In this document: positions 9,826 to 20,047 of the stretch, piece after piece
Position numbering within the stretch: the stretch's first letter is position 1
Layout of the letters: every line of letters begins with the position of its first letter
Assembly (NCBI GenBank): GCA_902609065.1
Contig: CACLQJ010000005.1
Coordinates: 1-44,607 of the forward strand
Origin: an uncultured Pelagibacteraceae bacterium
GTDB lineage: Bacteria; Pseudomonadota; Alphaproteobacteria; Pelagibacterales; Pelagibacteraceae
Length of the DNA: 44,607 nt
Reading direction: 5' to 3'
Translations under genes and position numbers: made by a program
Notes under the pieces: model-generated
Told to the model about the DNA's origin: nothing
Databases searched by the model: none
What the model saw: the letters and a program-made list of their open reading frames with translations, nothing else

Positions 9826-11143
9826 CTGCCTTAAGTCCTGGTTTGCCCGATGCGGTTAATGCTTGCTCTAAATCAGCAATTATATCATCTGGGTGCTCAA
9901 TACCTATTGATAATCTAACATAACCAGGTGTTACACCAGCAGCTAATAACTCTTCTTCAGTTAGCTGACTATGAGTTGTAGTAGCAGGATGAATAGCTAA
10001 GCTTCTAGCGTCGCCAATATTTGCAACATGATAGAACATTTTAAGTGCTTCTATAAATTTCTTACCAGCTTCAACTCCTCCTTTTACCTCTATTCCTACT
10101 AAAGCACCATTTCCACCTTTGAAATATTTCTTAGCCCTATCCCCAACAGCTCCTTTATGAAGAGTTGGATATATAACTCTGGTCACGCTCTTATGTTTTG
10201 ATAAAAAATCAACTACTTTTTCAGCATTTGAACAATGCTGTTTCATTCTAAGCGGAGCAGTTTCAAGTCCTTGAATTATTCCCCAAGCATTATCGGGCGC
10301 TAATGGCGCACCTAAGTCACGCAATAAACATACTCTTGCTCTAACTGCAAAAGCTACGTTTGCTCCAGTTAGCTGTGGTACTACTTCTCCCCATACAGCA
10401 CCTCCATAACTTGCATCAGGTTCATTAAACAATGGTTGTCTTTTTGGATCAGTAGTCCAATCAAAATTACCACCATCTACTAAACATCCACCAATTACAG
10501 TTCCATGACCTCCAATGAATTTAGTTAACGAATGAACAACAACGGCCGCACCGTGATCTAACGGCTTACAAATAACTGGTGCTGCAGTATTATCCATTAT
10601 AAGTGGGATATTATGTTTTCTTCCGATATCTGATACTTCCTTAATTGGAAATACTCTTAAGTAAGGATTTGGAAGCGTTTCTGCATAAAAACAACGAGTT
10701 TTCTCATCAATTAATTTTTCAAAGTTTTTTGGATCAGATGGATCTGCATATCTGCATTCTATTCCAAGTTTTTTAAGTGTATGAGTAAATAAGTTTACAG
10801 TTCCACCATAAAGATCTGTAGAACTTATAAAATTATCTCCTGACTGACAGACATTCATAATTGCAAATGTAGATGCAGCTTGACCTGAGCCTACTGTAAC
10901 GCAAGCTAAACCATTTTCTAATGCAGCAACTCTTTTTTCTAAAACATCGTTAGTTGGGTTCATTATTCTAGTATAAATGTTACCAAATTCTTTTAGACCA
11001 AATAAATTCGCAGCATGATCAGTATTATTAAACTGATATGAGGTTGTTCTGTATATTGGCACTGCTACAGCTGTAGTGGATGGATCGCTTCTATAATCTC
11101 CTCCATGTAACGCTATAGTCTCTGGGTTTTTTGATTTTGACAT
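9818..11143 (-). CDS. metY: O-acetylhomoserine sulfhydrylase / PLP-dependent trans-sulfuration enzyme
   Basis: ALHGGDYRSDPSTTAVAVPIYRTTSYQF...VVHSLTKFIGGHGTVIGG...VGIEVKGG...LAIHPATTTHSQL. Confidence 0.92.
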   Translation of the reverse strand: MSKSKNPETIALHGGDYRSDPSTTAVAVPIYRTTSYQFNNTDHAANLFGLKEFGNIYTRIMNPTNDVLEKRVAALENGLACVTVGSGQAASTFAIMNVCQSGDNFISSTDLYGGTVNLFTHTLKKLGIECRYADPSDPKNFEKLIDEKTRCFYAETLPNPYLRVFPIKEVSDIGRKHNIPLIMDNTAAPVICKPLDHGAAVVVHSLTKFIGGHGTVIGGCLVDGGNFDWTTDPKRQPLFNEPDASYGGAVWGEVVPQLTGANVAFAVRARVCLLRDLGAPLAPDNAWGIIQGLETAPLRMKQHCSNAEKVVDFLSKHKSVTRVIYPTLHKGAVGDRAKKYFKGGNGALVGIEVKGGVEAGKKFIEALKMFYHVANIGDARSLAIHPATTTHSQLTEEELLAAGVTPGYVRLSIGIEHPDDIIADLEQALTASGKPGLKAVS

Positions 11144-11149
11144 ATTAAT

Positions 11150-11222
11150 CTCCTTTAGCTTTATTAAAAATGAATTCTATTATATTTTTCACTTACGGTT
11201 CAAGGTTAAAAAAGTCACTTAA
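11150..11222 (-). promoter_or_regulatory. Candidate SAM-II/SAM-V-type riboswitch in the metY 5' leader
   Basis: Leader RNA UUAAGUGACUUUUUUAACCUUGAACCGUAAGUGAAAAAUAUAAUAGAAUUCAUUUUUAAUAAAGCUAAAGGAG precedes metY. UUUAACC loop and terminal GCUAAAGG; CCUU (11202-11205) can pair AAGG (11152-11155), which overlaps the Shine-Dalgarno. Confidence 0.65.
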
Positions 11223-11291
11223 AACAATGATTTTTGAATTTTAAACCAACAATTGACTTTATTACTATATGAAGTATTAATCCCCGCAAAT

Positions 11292-11750
11292 ATGTCTAAA
11301 TTTTTAAAAAAAAGTGAATTGTCAAGCAGTTGGTACGAAATTGACGCATCGAATGCTGTTGTTGGCAGACTGGCAACTATTATATCAAAGATAATTAGAG
11401 GTAAAAATAAAACTAATTATACTCCACACATGGATAATGGTGATTTTGTAGTGGTAAAAAATATAGAAAATATTAAATTTACTGGTAATAAGTTTGAAAA
11501 AAAAAAATATTTTAGACATACTGGCTATCCAGGTGGTATTAAGGAAACTACACCAGAAAGACTATCAAAGAAAAAACCCGATCAGATATTAAAACTAGCA
11601 GTTAAAAGAATGTTACCTGGTGGACCATTAGCAAAAAAACAATTAACTAAACTTAAAATATATTCAGGAGAATCTCATCCGCACTCAGCACAAAATCCTA
11701 AAATTTTAGATTTAACAAGTTTAAATAAAAAAAATATTATAAAAAACTAG
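11292..11750 (+). CDS. rplM: 50S ribosomal protein L13 (start placed at MSKFLKK rather than the ORF-track start)
   Basis: SSSWYEIDASNAVVGRLATIISKIIRGKNKTNYTPHMDNGDFVVVKN. Confidence 0.95.
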   Translation: MSKFLKKSELSSSWYEIDASNAVVGRLATIISKIIRGKNKTNYTPHMDNGDFVVVKNIENIKFTGNKFEKKKYFRHTGYPGGIKETTPERLSKKKPDQILKLAVKRMLPGGPLAKKQLTKLKIYSGESHPHSAQNPKILDLTSLNKKNIIKN

Positions 11751-11752
11751 TG

Positions 11753-12142
11753 ATGGATAACTCTAAATACGCGACTGGAAAAAGAAAGACTTCTATAGCA
11801 AAAGTTTGGCTATCTAAAGGTTCTGGAAAGATATTGGTTAATGGTAAAGACTTTAAGGAATATTTCAAAAGACCTAATCATCAAATGCAGATTGTAAGAC
11901 CTTTTGAAATAATTAATGAAATGACAAGTTACGACGTAAACTGTAAAGTAATCGGTGGTGGAATGACAGGCCAAGCTGGGGCCATGGTTCATGGTATTTC
12001 TAAAGCAATATTAATGTATGACGAAAATTTAAAATCAACTTTAAAAAAAGAAAAATTGACCACAAGAGACTCAAGATCTGTGGAGAGAAAGAAATATGGT
12101 CATAAAAAAGCGAGAAGAAGCTTTCAATTTTCTAAAAGATAG
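11753..12142 (+). CDS. rpsI: 30S ribosomal protein S9
   Basis: YATGKRKTSIAKVWLSKGSGKILVNGK...DSRSVERKKYGHKKARRSFQFSKR. Confidence 0.97.
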   Translation: MDNSKYATGKRKTSIAKVWLSKGSGKILVNGKDFKEYFKRPNHQMQIVRPFEIINEMTSYDVNCKVIGGGMTGQAGAMVHGISKAILMYDENLKSTLKKEKLTTRDSRSVERKKYGHKKARRSFQFSKR

Positions 12143-12174
12143 TTCTAAACTAATTTTCTTTACAATTTACTCTA

Positions 12175-13197
12175 ATGAAAAAATTAAATGTATTAATTCT
12201 TGGTTCTAATGGTTTTATAGGTTTAGAATTAGTGAAACTTTTGTTGAACCATAATAAAATTAATATTAAGTATTTATGTGGTAATACTAGCGTTGGAAAA
12301 AAACTATCAAATTACGATAAATATTTTGAAAAATATAATTTACCAAAAATAGTAAAGTTTAATAAAAAATATCTTAAAGAAATTGATGTTATTTTCTGTT
12401 CATTACCAAATGGAGATGCACAAAAAATTTCTAAGTTTGTAAATAATAAAATAAAGTTAATAGACTTATCCGGAGATTTTAGACTTAAAAACCCTAAAAT
12501 TTATAAAAAATGGTACAAACAGAAACATTTATCTATCAGTAAAATTAAAGATAGCATCTATGCACTACCTGAGATAAAAGGAAATTTAATTAAAAAATTT
12601 AATATTATTTCCTGTCCAGGCTGTTATCCCACAAGTATTCTTATACCGTTAATTCCTTTAATTAAAAAAAAACTTATCAAAAATAACAACATTATAATTG
12701 ATTCTAAATCAGGATATTCAGGAGGTGGTAGAGGTGTATTTAAAAAATATAAAGATATTAATTTGAATAACACTATAAGCGTATATGGTATATCAGATCA
12801 CAAACATAATGCTGAAATTCAACAAGAGTTAAATCTAATATCGAAAAAAAAGGTAGAATTTACTTTTACACCAAGTATCGCTCCGATGTTTAGAGGCATA
12901 ATTACTAATATTTACGTAGATTTAAATAAAGGAATAAATGTGAAAAAAATTATAAATGTTTTAAAAGTTACTTACAGGTTAAAAAAATTTATACGTATTA
13001 AAAAAATAAATTCTCAACTAAGTACACAATCTGTTATTAATTCAAATTTTTGTGATATTTCGGTTTGCAGATCGAAAGATAAAAAAAAGGTAATTATTGT
13101 GTGTGTTATTGACAATTTAATAAAAGGTGGCGCGGGACAAGCTATACAAAATTTAAACACTATGTTTAAATTTAAATCTAATGAAGGATTTGAGTGA
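12175..13197 (+). CDS. argC: N-acetyl-gamma-glutamyl-phosphate reductase
   Basis: ILGSNGFIGLELVKLLL, LDLSGDFRL-like IDLSGDFRLKN, SCPGCYPTSILIPLIP, SGYSGGGRG, GISDHKHNAEI. Confidence 0.95.
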   Translation: MKKLNVLILGSNGFIGLELVKLLLNHNKINIKYLCGNTSVGKKLSNYDKYFEKYNLPKIVKFNKKYLKEIDVIFCSLPNGDAQKISKFVNNKIKLIDLSGDFRLKNPKIYKKWYKQKHLSISKIKDSIYALPEIKGNLIKKFNIISCPGCYPTSILIPLIPLIKKKLIKNNNIIIDSKSGYSGGGRGVFKKYKDINLNNTISVYGISDHKHNAEIQQELNLISKKKVEFTFTPSIAPMFRGIITNIYVDLNKGINVKKIINVLKVTYRLKKFIRIKKINSQLSTQSVINSNFCDISVCRSKDKKKVIIVCVIDNLIKGGAGQAIQNLNTMFKFKSNEGFE

Positions 13198-13406
13198 ATA
13201 AAATATTCTATTTACTGTCAATATTTATATTTATTTTAAGCTGTTCGCTCGAATATTCTGGAAATATTTTCAAGAAAAAAAATATTATAGAAGAAACACA
13301 TACACTAAGTATACCTCAATTAAGTAAAAATAATAATATTAATGATTACAAAAATAAGCTTTTAAAATATTCAAAAAATAATAAATTTCCTGATATAAAT
13401 AAATGA
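13194..13406 (+). CDS. Small predicted lipoprotein
   Basis: 70 aa with signal peptide and lipobox (LLSIFIFILSCSLEY); overlaps argC end and hom start. Confidence 0.55.
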   Translation: MNKIFYLLSIFIFILSCSLEYSGNIFKKKNIIEETHTLSIPQLSKNNNINDYKNKLLKYSKNNKFPDINK

Positions 13407-14692
13407 ATAAAACAATAAATATTGCTGTAGTTGGATTGGGCCAAATTGGAAATTATCTTTTAAACGAATTAAATACCAAAAAAAAAGATATCGAAATTAA
13501 AACTGGAAAAAAAATAAATGTTGTCGCCATTTCTGCCAAAAATATAAATAAAAAAAGAAAGTATAAAATTAACAAAAAAATCTTTTTTAAAAATCCGTTA
13601 AATATATTAAAGTCCAAAAAGGTTGATATTTTGTTTGAGTCTATTGGAGTGTCAGATGGAATCTCAAAAAGAATAGTAGAAACTGCAATTAAAAAAAGGA
13701 TACATGTTATTACTCCTAATAAAGCATTAATATCAAAACACGGAGACTATCTTTCTAATCTAGCTGAAAAGTATAAAGTAAATTTAGAATTCGAAGCATC
13801 TGTTGCTGGGGGTATTCCAATTTTAAGAACAATTAAAGAAGGATTAGCAACAAATAAAATATTTAAAGTTTATGGAATACTCAATGGTACATGCAACTAT
13901 ATCCTTTCAGAAATGGAAAAATCAAATACACAATTTTCCGATGTCTTGAAACAAGCACAGAATTTAGGCTATGCTGAACCAGGAAATCCAAAACTTGATC
14001 TTAATGGTTATGATGCATTTGCTAAAATTAGAATATTATCAGCTTTATCCTTCAATAATAAAATATCAAAAGATAAATGTTTAATGGAAGGTATCGAAAA
14101 TATTTCACTTAAAGATGTTGATGTAGCAAATAAATTAAATTTTAGAATAAAACTTCTTGGTATTTCTGAAATAATTAATGGAAAATTATTTGAAAGAGTG
14201 CATCCATGTTTAGTCAACAAACAATCATATATTGGAAATGTTAATGGTGTTATGAATGCTGTTATTACTGAAGGTAACCCAGTTGGAGAAAGTGTGTTAC
14301 AAGGAGAGGGAGCTGGACCTGGACCTACTTCATCAGCTCTTATGTCTGATTTGCTGTCTATACTAAGAGGTAACATTAAGTTCCCTTTTGGTATACCAAA
14401 TATTAAAAGAAAAAAGATTAAAATTTTTAATTATGACAATTATATTAATTCTTTATATTTAAGATTTGAGGTTAAAGATAAACCAGGTGTGCTAGCTCAA
14501 ATTACAAATATATTAGCAAAAAAAAATATATCTGTTGAAAGATTAATACAAATTCCAGATGTAAAAAACAAAACAGCATCTATTATAATAATTACACATA
14601 AATCAATAGAAATAGACGCACAAAATTGTGTAAAGATTATTTCAAAAAATAAAAATATAATTAAATATCCTACTTTAATTAGATTGCTTTAA
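13403..14692 (+). CDS. hom: Homoserine dehydrogenase with C-terminal ACT domain
   Basis: VVGLGQIGNYLL, VITPNKALISKHG, EASVAGGIPILRTIKEGLATNKI, GILNGTCNYIL, GEGAGPGPTSSALMSDLL. Confidence 0.96.
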   Translation: MNKTINIAVVGLGQIGNYLLNELNTKKKDIEIKTGKKINVVAISAKNINKKRKYKINKKIFFKNPLNILKSKKVDILFESIGVSDGISKRIVETAIKKRIHVITPNKALISKHGDYLSNLAEKYKVNLEFEASVAGGIPILRTIKEGLATNKIFKVYGILNGTCNYILSEMEKSNTQFSDVLKQAQNLGYAEPGNPKLDLNGYDAFAKIRILSALSFNNKISKDKCLMEGIENISLKDVDVANKLNFRIKLLGISEIINGKLFERVHPCLVNKQSYIGNVNGVMNAVITEGNPVGESVLQGEGAGPGPTSSALMSDLLSILRGNIKFPFGIPNIKRKKIKIFNYDNYINSLYLRFEVKDKPGVLAQITNILAKKNISVERLIQIPDVKNKTASIIIITHKSIEIDAQNCVKIISKNKNIIKYPTLIRLL

Positions 14693-14694
14693 AG

Positions 14695-15594
14695 ATGGAT
14701 CTATACTTTAAACTTTTTGAAGTTTTATTTCCGGTATTTTTTATTGTTGGCATTGGATATTTTTTAGGAAAAAAAAATCCTAAATTAGATACAACATTTA
14801 TAACTAATTTTGGAGCAAATATTGGTTCTCCAGCTATTGTTTTTTATTCCGTTACAACAACTGGTCTCACATTTGACATTTTTATTAATTATTTTTTTTA
14901 TTATTTTCTTGCTATCATTGGCTTTTCTATAGTTGGTATAATTTTCTTAAAATTTTTAAAAAAAGATATCATAATGGAGCTTCCACCATTTATTCTGCCA
15001 AATACTGGCAACATGGGTTTGCCAATTTGTTTATTTGCATATGGATCTCAAGGGCTTGGTATAGCTGGTGCAATCGCTTCTATAATTATTTTATTCCATT
15101 TTACTCTTGGAGTATTTTTATCTAGTAAAAAATTTACTCTTGAAGTTATTACTAAAAGTCCTGCTTTTTATTCAATTATAATTTCAATCATATTTATTTA
15201 TTTTAAAATTGATGTTCCAAATTTTATTATAAATACAACTATGTTATTAACTTATGCTACGATTTTTCTAATATTAATGTCCTTAGGTATTGCTTTAACC
15301 AGACTTAAAGTATTTTCATTTAACAAAGCCCTAATATCATCATTAGCAAGGGTAATAATTGGACCATTAATTGGCTTTGGAATAATTAAATTTTTTAATT
15401 TAACAGGAATGGCAGCTGGAGTTCTTTTAATACAATGTTCAATGCCAAGTGCTATTTTAAATTATTTAGTTGGATCTATATATTCACCAAAGAGAATAGT
15501 TGACAATATTTCAAGTATGATAGTGGTAAGTACAATATTGTCTTTTATTACTGTACCAATAGTAGTATTTTTAGCTTTGAAATATTTCATATAA
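14695..15594 (+). CDS. AEC (auxin efflux carrier) family transporter
   Basis: Multi-TM; PNTGNMGLPICLFAYGSQGLGIAGAI and C-terminal MAAGVLLIQCSMPSAILNYLV. Confidence 0.85.
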   Translation: MDLYFKLFEVLFPVFFIVGIGYFLGKKNPKLDTTFITNFGANIGSPAIVFYSVTTTGLTFDIFINYFFYYFLAIIGFSIVGIIFLKFLKKDIIMELPPFILPNTGNMGLPICLFAYGSQGLGIAGAIASIIILFHFTLGVFLSSKKFTLEVITKSPAFYSIIISIIFIYFKIDVPNFIINTTMLLTYATIFLILMSLGIALTRLKVFSFNKALISSLARVIIGPLIGFGIIKFFNLTGMAAGVLLIQCSMPSAILNYLVGSIYSPKRIVDNISSMIVVSTILSFITVPIVVFLALKYFI

Positions 15595-16370
15595 TGCGCA
15601 ATAAGTTAACTATATTAGGATCTGGAAGTTCTTTAGGTGTGCCAAGAATAGATGGTAATTTCGGCAAATGTAACCCTAAAAACAAAAAAAATTATAGAAC
15701 TAGATGTTGTGCACATTTAAGATTTAATGAATTCAATATTTTAATTGATACATCTCCCGATCTAAGATTTCAATTATTAAAAAATAAAATTAAAGACGTA
15801 AATACAGTTTTATATACACATGCTCATGCTGATCAAACGCATGGCATTAATGATTTAAGAGCATTTTATATTAAATATAGAAAAAGATTAAATATCTATG
15901 CAGATACATCTACAAGAAAACAACTTATGTCATCCTTTGGATATTGTTTTAAAAATAAACCTGGATACCCAGGTATTTTAAAAATGAACAGTCTAAAAAA
16001 AAAACATATTTTTAATTCACAAAATGGTAAATTATTAATTGAACCTATAATGACACAACATGGCTATATAAAAGCCGCAAGTTATTTAATTAATAAAAAA
16101 ATATTTTATGGAAGTGATGTAAGTAAAATTTATAGTAAGGACTTAAAAAAGCTAAAAAATCTTAACATTTTTATTATAGATTGCTTACGTTATGAATATC
16201 ACCCGTCTCATTATAATTTAAATGATGTTTTAAATCTAATTAAAATAATAAAGCCAAAAAAAACTATACTAACAAATCTACATAGTAGTGTTGATTATTC
16301 AAAGCTCAAAAATATTTTACCCAAAAACGTCATTCCTGCATATGATGGGATGAAAATTTTATTCAATTAA
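15594..16370 (+). CDS. MBL-fold metallo-hydrolase (PhnP/RNase Z-like)
   Basis: ILGSGSSLGVPRIDGNFGKCN, ILIDTSPDLRFQLL, THAHADQTHGINDLRAF, IDCLRYEYHPSHYNL. Confidence 0.87.
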   Translation: MRNKLTILGSGSSLGVPRIDGNFGKCNPKNKKNYRTRCCAHLRFNEFNILIDTSPDLRFQLLKNKIKDVNTVLYTHAHADQTHGINDLRAFYIKYRKRLNIYADTSTRKQLMSSFGYCFKNKPGYPGILKMNSLKKKHIFNSQNGKLLIEPIMTQHGYIKAASYLINKKIFYGSDVSKIYSKDLKKLKNLNIFIIDCLRYEYHPSHYNLNDVLNLIKIIKPKKTILTNLHSSVDYSKLKNILPKNVIPAYDGMKILFN

Positions 16371-16913
16371 TGTTTCAATTTTATTACGTAACTTTGCTGA
16401 GTTAGGTTTTGTAAATGACGAGAAGGCGTCTTCAACCTTTCCATTTTTGTTAATTAATAATTTATAAAAATTCCATTTAGGTACGGCAGAATTTCCATAA
16501 CTTTCTTTTGCCCATTTGTATATTTCATGTGCATTATCGCCTTTTACCTGGTAAATAGAGGTCATTGGAAATGTTATATTAAAATTTACTTCACAAAACT
16601 CTTTAACCTCTTTTTCACTGTCTTTTTCTTGATTAAAAGAATTTGATGGTATGCCTAATATAACAAAATTTTTATTTTTATATTCTACCCATAATTCTTG
16701 CAGACCTGTGTATTGATTTGTAAATCCACAATAGCTAGCTAAATTAACCAACAATATGACTTTATTTTTGTATTTATTGAGATTTATATCCTCACCAGTT
16801 ATTGATTTTATTTTAAAATCATAAAATAATTTTTTTTCATATTTAGCATTTGCATTTGATGAAAAGAATATCATGAAAACTATTAAAATTATTTTAACAT
16901 TAGTTATAAACAT
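16359..16913 (-). CDS. Glutathione peroxidase (Cys type), exported
   Basis: Signal peptide then LLVNLASYCGFTNQYTGLQELW...VILGIPSNSFNQEKDSEKEVKEFC...KWNFYKLLINKNG. Confidence 0.9.
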   Translation of the reverse strand: MFITNVKIILIVFMIFFSSNANAKYEKKLFYDFKIKSITGEDINLNKYKNKVILLVNLASYCGFTNQYTGLQELWVEYKNKNFVILGIPSNSFNQEKDSEKEVKEFCEVNFNITFPMTSIYQVKGDNAHEIYKWAKESYGNSAVPKWNFYKLLINKNGKVEDAFSSFTKPNSAKLRNKIETLIE

Positions 16914-18089
16914 TTATTTTTTTTTTGAAGATAAATACAGCAAAATAAACCCAACCACAGTTGATAATAGTGACCCAGTCAACACTCCAATTTTCACACC
17001 ATCCATATACTCCATATTATTGACGAATGCTAAATTCCCAACAAATAGGCTCATAGTAAATCCGATCCCGGTTAAAATGCCGACAGCATAAAAACTTACC
17101 CAATTCGAGTTATTAGGTAGTGAGGCAAGTCCAAATTTAATTGATGCATAAGAGAAAATAAAAACACCTAGTTGTTTTCCAACAAATAATCCTAATACAA
17201 TTCCAAGTGGGACCGGCAACATTAAAGATGATAAACTTAATCCCACCAATGAAACACCTGCATTTGCAAAAGCGAAAAGAGGCATAATCATATATGCTAC
17301 ATAAGGGCTTATAGCGTGCTCTATTTTAATTAATAAAGAAAAATCATGTTCTTTTTTTCTATGAGGTATAACCGATGCAAGAAGCACTCCAGCAATTGTT
17401 GCATGAACACCAGATTCATGAGTAAAAAACCATAAAAATAAACCTAAAATTAAATATGGAGTAAATTTTTTTACTGAAAATTTATTGAGAACTAACAATA
17501 AGATAAAAGTTATTAACATTAATAATAGATATTTTATACTTAAATCTCCAGTATAAAAAAAAGCAATTATAACAATCGCACCAAGATCATCTATAATTGC
17601 TAGTGCTGTTAAAAAAACTTTTAAAGAAATAGGAACTCTTGAACCAAGCAGTGATAATATACCTATAGAAAAAGCTATGTCTGTAGCAGAGGGAATTGCC
17701 CATCCGTTTAATGTATTAGGGTTTTCAAAATTAATATAAATATAAATTAAAGCGGGTACTAACATACCACCGACTGCACCAATAATTGGTAACATTGCCT
17801 GCTTTAGTGAAGACAATTCACCTTGTAGAAATTCTCTTTTAATTTCCAATGTCACAAAAAAGAAAAAAATTGCCATTAGAGCATCATTGATCCAATGTAG
17901 GACGCTTAATTTAAGACCAAAATTATTCACACCAATAAATAGATATTCATTTAGTGTATTAAAATAATAACTAGATAACTCAGAATTACTAACAATCAAA
18001 GCTGCAATAGCACTTATTAATAAAAGTATACCGCTAGCGGCCTCAAGTTTAAAAAACCATTTAAATGGTGATGTAATATAATTTATCAT
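16914..18089 (-). CDS. nhaA: Na+/H+ antiporter NhaA
   Basis: EAASGILLLISAIAALIVSNS, LHWINDALMAIFFFFVTLEIKREFLQGELS, GWAIPSATDIAFSIGILSLLGSRVP, LAIIDDLGAIVIIAFFYT. Confidence 0.97.
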   Translation of the reverse strand: MINYITSPFKWFFKLEAASGILLLISAIAALIVSNSELSSYYFNTLNEYLFIGVNNFGLKLSVLHWINDALMAIFFFFVTLEIKREFLQGELSSLKQAMLPIIGAVGGMLVPALIYIYINFENPNTLNGWAIPSATDIAFSIGILSLLGSRVPISLKVFLTALAIIDDLGAIVIIAFFYTGDLSIKYLLLMLITFILLLVLNKFSVKKFTPYLILGLFLWFFTHESGVHATIAGVLLASVIPHRKKEHDFSLLIKIEHAISPYVAYMIMPLFAFANAGVSLVGLSLSSLMLPVPLGIVLGLFVGKQLGVFIFSYASIKFGLASLPNNSNWVSFYAVGILTGIGFTMSLFVGNLAFVNNMEYMDGVKIGVLTGSLLSTVVGFILLYLSSKKK

Positions 18090-18590
18090 TTATCTTACCA
18101 AATCATTAAAAAATAAAAATAAATCTTTTAATGTTTCGTACAGATTATTCAATAAGAATTTTATATTGGGAAATAAAGGTGTTAAGGTATCTTTGAAAGT
18201 ATCTAAAACCAATATTAAAGCAACAAATGATATTAAATTAACAATTAATAATTTAACATAATTAATTTTTCTAATGTTTGTAATTTTATCATGTTTATCA
18301 ATAATTATAGATTTTTTTTTTTCATTGATCTCTATGTTTTTATTTGGTGATAAAATGTTATTATCTTCTTCAGTCTTTATCTCCTCAAATTTTTCCTCTT
18401 TTTCATCATAATTATTAATTATATCATTGTCGTAATTTTCATTAGAAATTACTTCTTCAATATTTTTGACCTCTGGTTTAAAAAACCATTTATTACCGCA
18501 ACTACCACATTGCAATAATCTACCTTTTTCGGGGATGAGTTTTTTGTCTAAATTGAATATTTTATTACAATTCGGACATTGAATCTCCAT
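18090..18590 (-). CDS. Zinc-ribbon (MJ0042-type) protein with one TM segment
   Basis: MEIQCPNCNKIFNLDKKLIPEKGRLLQCGSCGNKWFF. Confidence 0.8.
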   Translation of the reverse strand: MEIQCPNCNKIFNLDKKLIPEKGRLLQCGSCGNKWFFKPEVKNIEEVISNENYDNDIINNYDEKEEKFEEIKTEEDNNILSPNKNIEINEKKKSIIIDKHDKITNIRKINYVKLLIVNLISFVALILVLDTFKDTLTPLFPNIKFLLNNLYETLKDLFLFFNDLVR

Positions 18591-18683
18591 AAGATGTTTA
18601 TAGCATATTCTTTAAAAATTACTTTGTTTTTGCGACTGATTATGCATTGAAATTAACTATAACTGATGTATTAGTTAATTGCT

Positions 18684-18760
<77 letters not shown>

Positions 18761-18766
18761 TTTATT

Positions 18767-19048
18767 ATGAAGAAAGCTAAAATTTATAAACCAACAAAAA
18801 CTGCCATGCAGTCTGGCCTAAAAAAAACTGATAAATGGCTGTTAGAGTTTATAACTAATGATACTTCAATAAATCCACTTATGGGCTGGGAAAGTTCAGA
18901 TGATACGTATTCTGAATTAAATTTAGAATTTTCGACAAGAGAAACAGCCATTGAATATGCTAAAAAAAATAAAATTGATTATGAAATAATTGAGCCAAAA
19001 AAAAGAAAAATAGTCAAAAAATCTTATACTGATAATTTTATAAAATAA
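18767..19048 (+). CDS. NADH dehydrogenase accessory subunit, NDUFS4/ETC complex I conserved region family
   Basis: [13 protein letters not shown]...KWLLEF...[38 protein letters not shown]. Confidence 0.87.
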   Translation: MKKAKIYKPTKTAMQSGLKKTDKWLLEFITNDTSINPLMGWESSDDTYSELNLEFSTRETAIEYAKKNKIDYEIIEPKKRKIVKKSYTDNFIK

Positions 19049-20047
19049 ATGTTTAAATTTTTTACACAAAAAAAGTGGGTGCCTTGGAGTATTTTTGGAT
19101 CAATGTTTATTTTAATTTCAACTTGGTATCAAGTTCAGTTAGATGTACAAATTAATGAGTGGTTTGGTGAATTTTATGATACTCTTCAAAAAGCCTTAAC
19201 GACACCAAACTCAGTTACCGAACAAGAATTCATTGGATATCTATTTACATTTGCTAAAATCGCAGCTTTATGGATATTGATTGCTGTATTTACAGGTTTT
19301 TTTACTAGTCATTGGGTTTTTAGATGGAGAACATCTATGGCTGAATATTATCATCAGCAGTGGCTTAAAGCTAGACTAACTGAAGGCGCTTCACAAAGAG
19401 TTCAAGAGGATACTTTAAAATTTGCAAGAATTATGGAGGGTTTAGGAACTGGATTGCTTGATAGTATTATGACTTTAATCGCATTTACACCAATTCTTTG
19501 GGGATTGTCAAAACAAATTGATGTTTTGCCTTGGATAGGTGAGGTCGATCATGCATTAGTTTGGGTTGCAATATTATCTGCTTTAGGTGGTACTCTGCTT
19601 TTAGCAGCTGTTGGAATTAAACTACCTGGAATAGAGTATGATATTCAAAAAGAGGAAGCAGGTTATAGAAAGGAACTAGTTCACGGTGAGGACGATCCGA
19701 TAAGAGCAGCCCCACCAACAATTGGCCAGTTATATAATAGAGTTCGTGGAATACATTATAAATCTTATTTTCATTATTTATATTTCAATACTGTCAAATG
19801 GAGCTATTTTCAGGGTATGGTTATTGTGCCTTACTTGGCATTAGCCCCAACAATTATAACCGGGGCAATCACATTAGGTTTTGTACAACAGATTACTAGA
19901 GCATTCGGTCGTGTTGAGGGATCTTTGCAGTATTTAGTAAAAAGCTGGTCAATTATAGTTGAATTAATTTCTGTTTGGAAAAGATTAACAGAATTTGAAA
20001 GAAAATTACAATCTCAAGAAAACGATCTACAATCGAAAATAGTTTAA
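19049..20047 (+). CDS. SbmA/BacA-like peptide transporter membrane protein
   Basis: FTSHWVFRWRTSMAEYYHQQWL...EGASQRVQEDTLKFARIMEGLG...ILWGLS...LPGIEYDIQKEEAGYRKELVHGED. Confidence 0.9.
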   Translation: MFKFFTQKKWVPWSIFGSMFILISTWYQVQLDVQINEWFGEFYDTLQKALTTPNSVTEQEFIGYLFTFAKIAALWILIAVFTGFFTSHWVFRWRTSMAEYYHQQWLKARLTEGASQRVQEDTLKFARIMEGLGTGLLDSIMTLIAFTPILWGLSKQIDVLPWIGEVDHALVWVAILSALGGTLLLAAVGIKLPGIEYDIQKEEAGYRKELVHGEDDPIRAAPPTIGQLYNRVRGIHYKSYFHYLYFNTVKWSYFQGMVIVPYLALAPTIITGAITLGFVQQITRAFGRVEGSLQYLVKSWSIIVELISVWKRLTEFERKLQSQENDLQSKIV

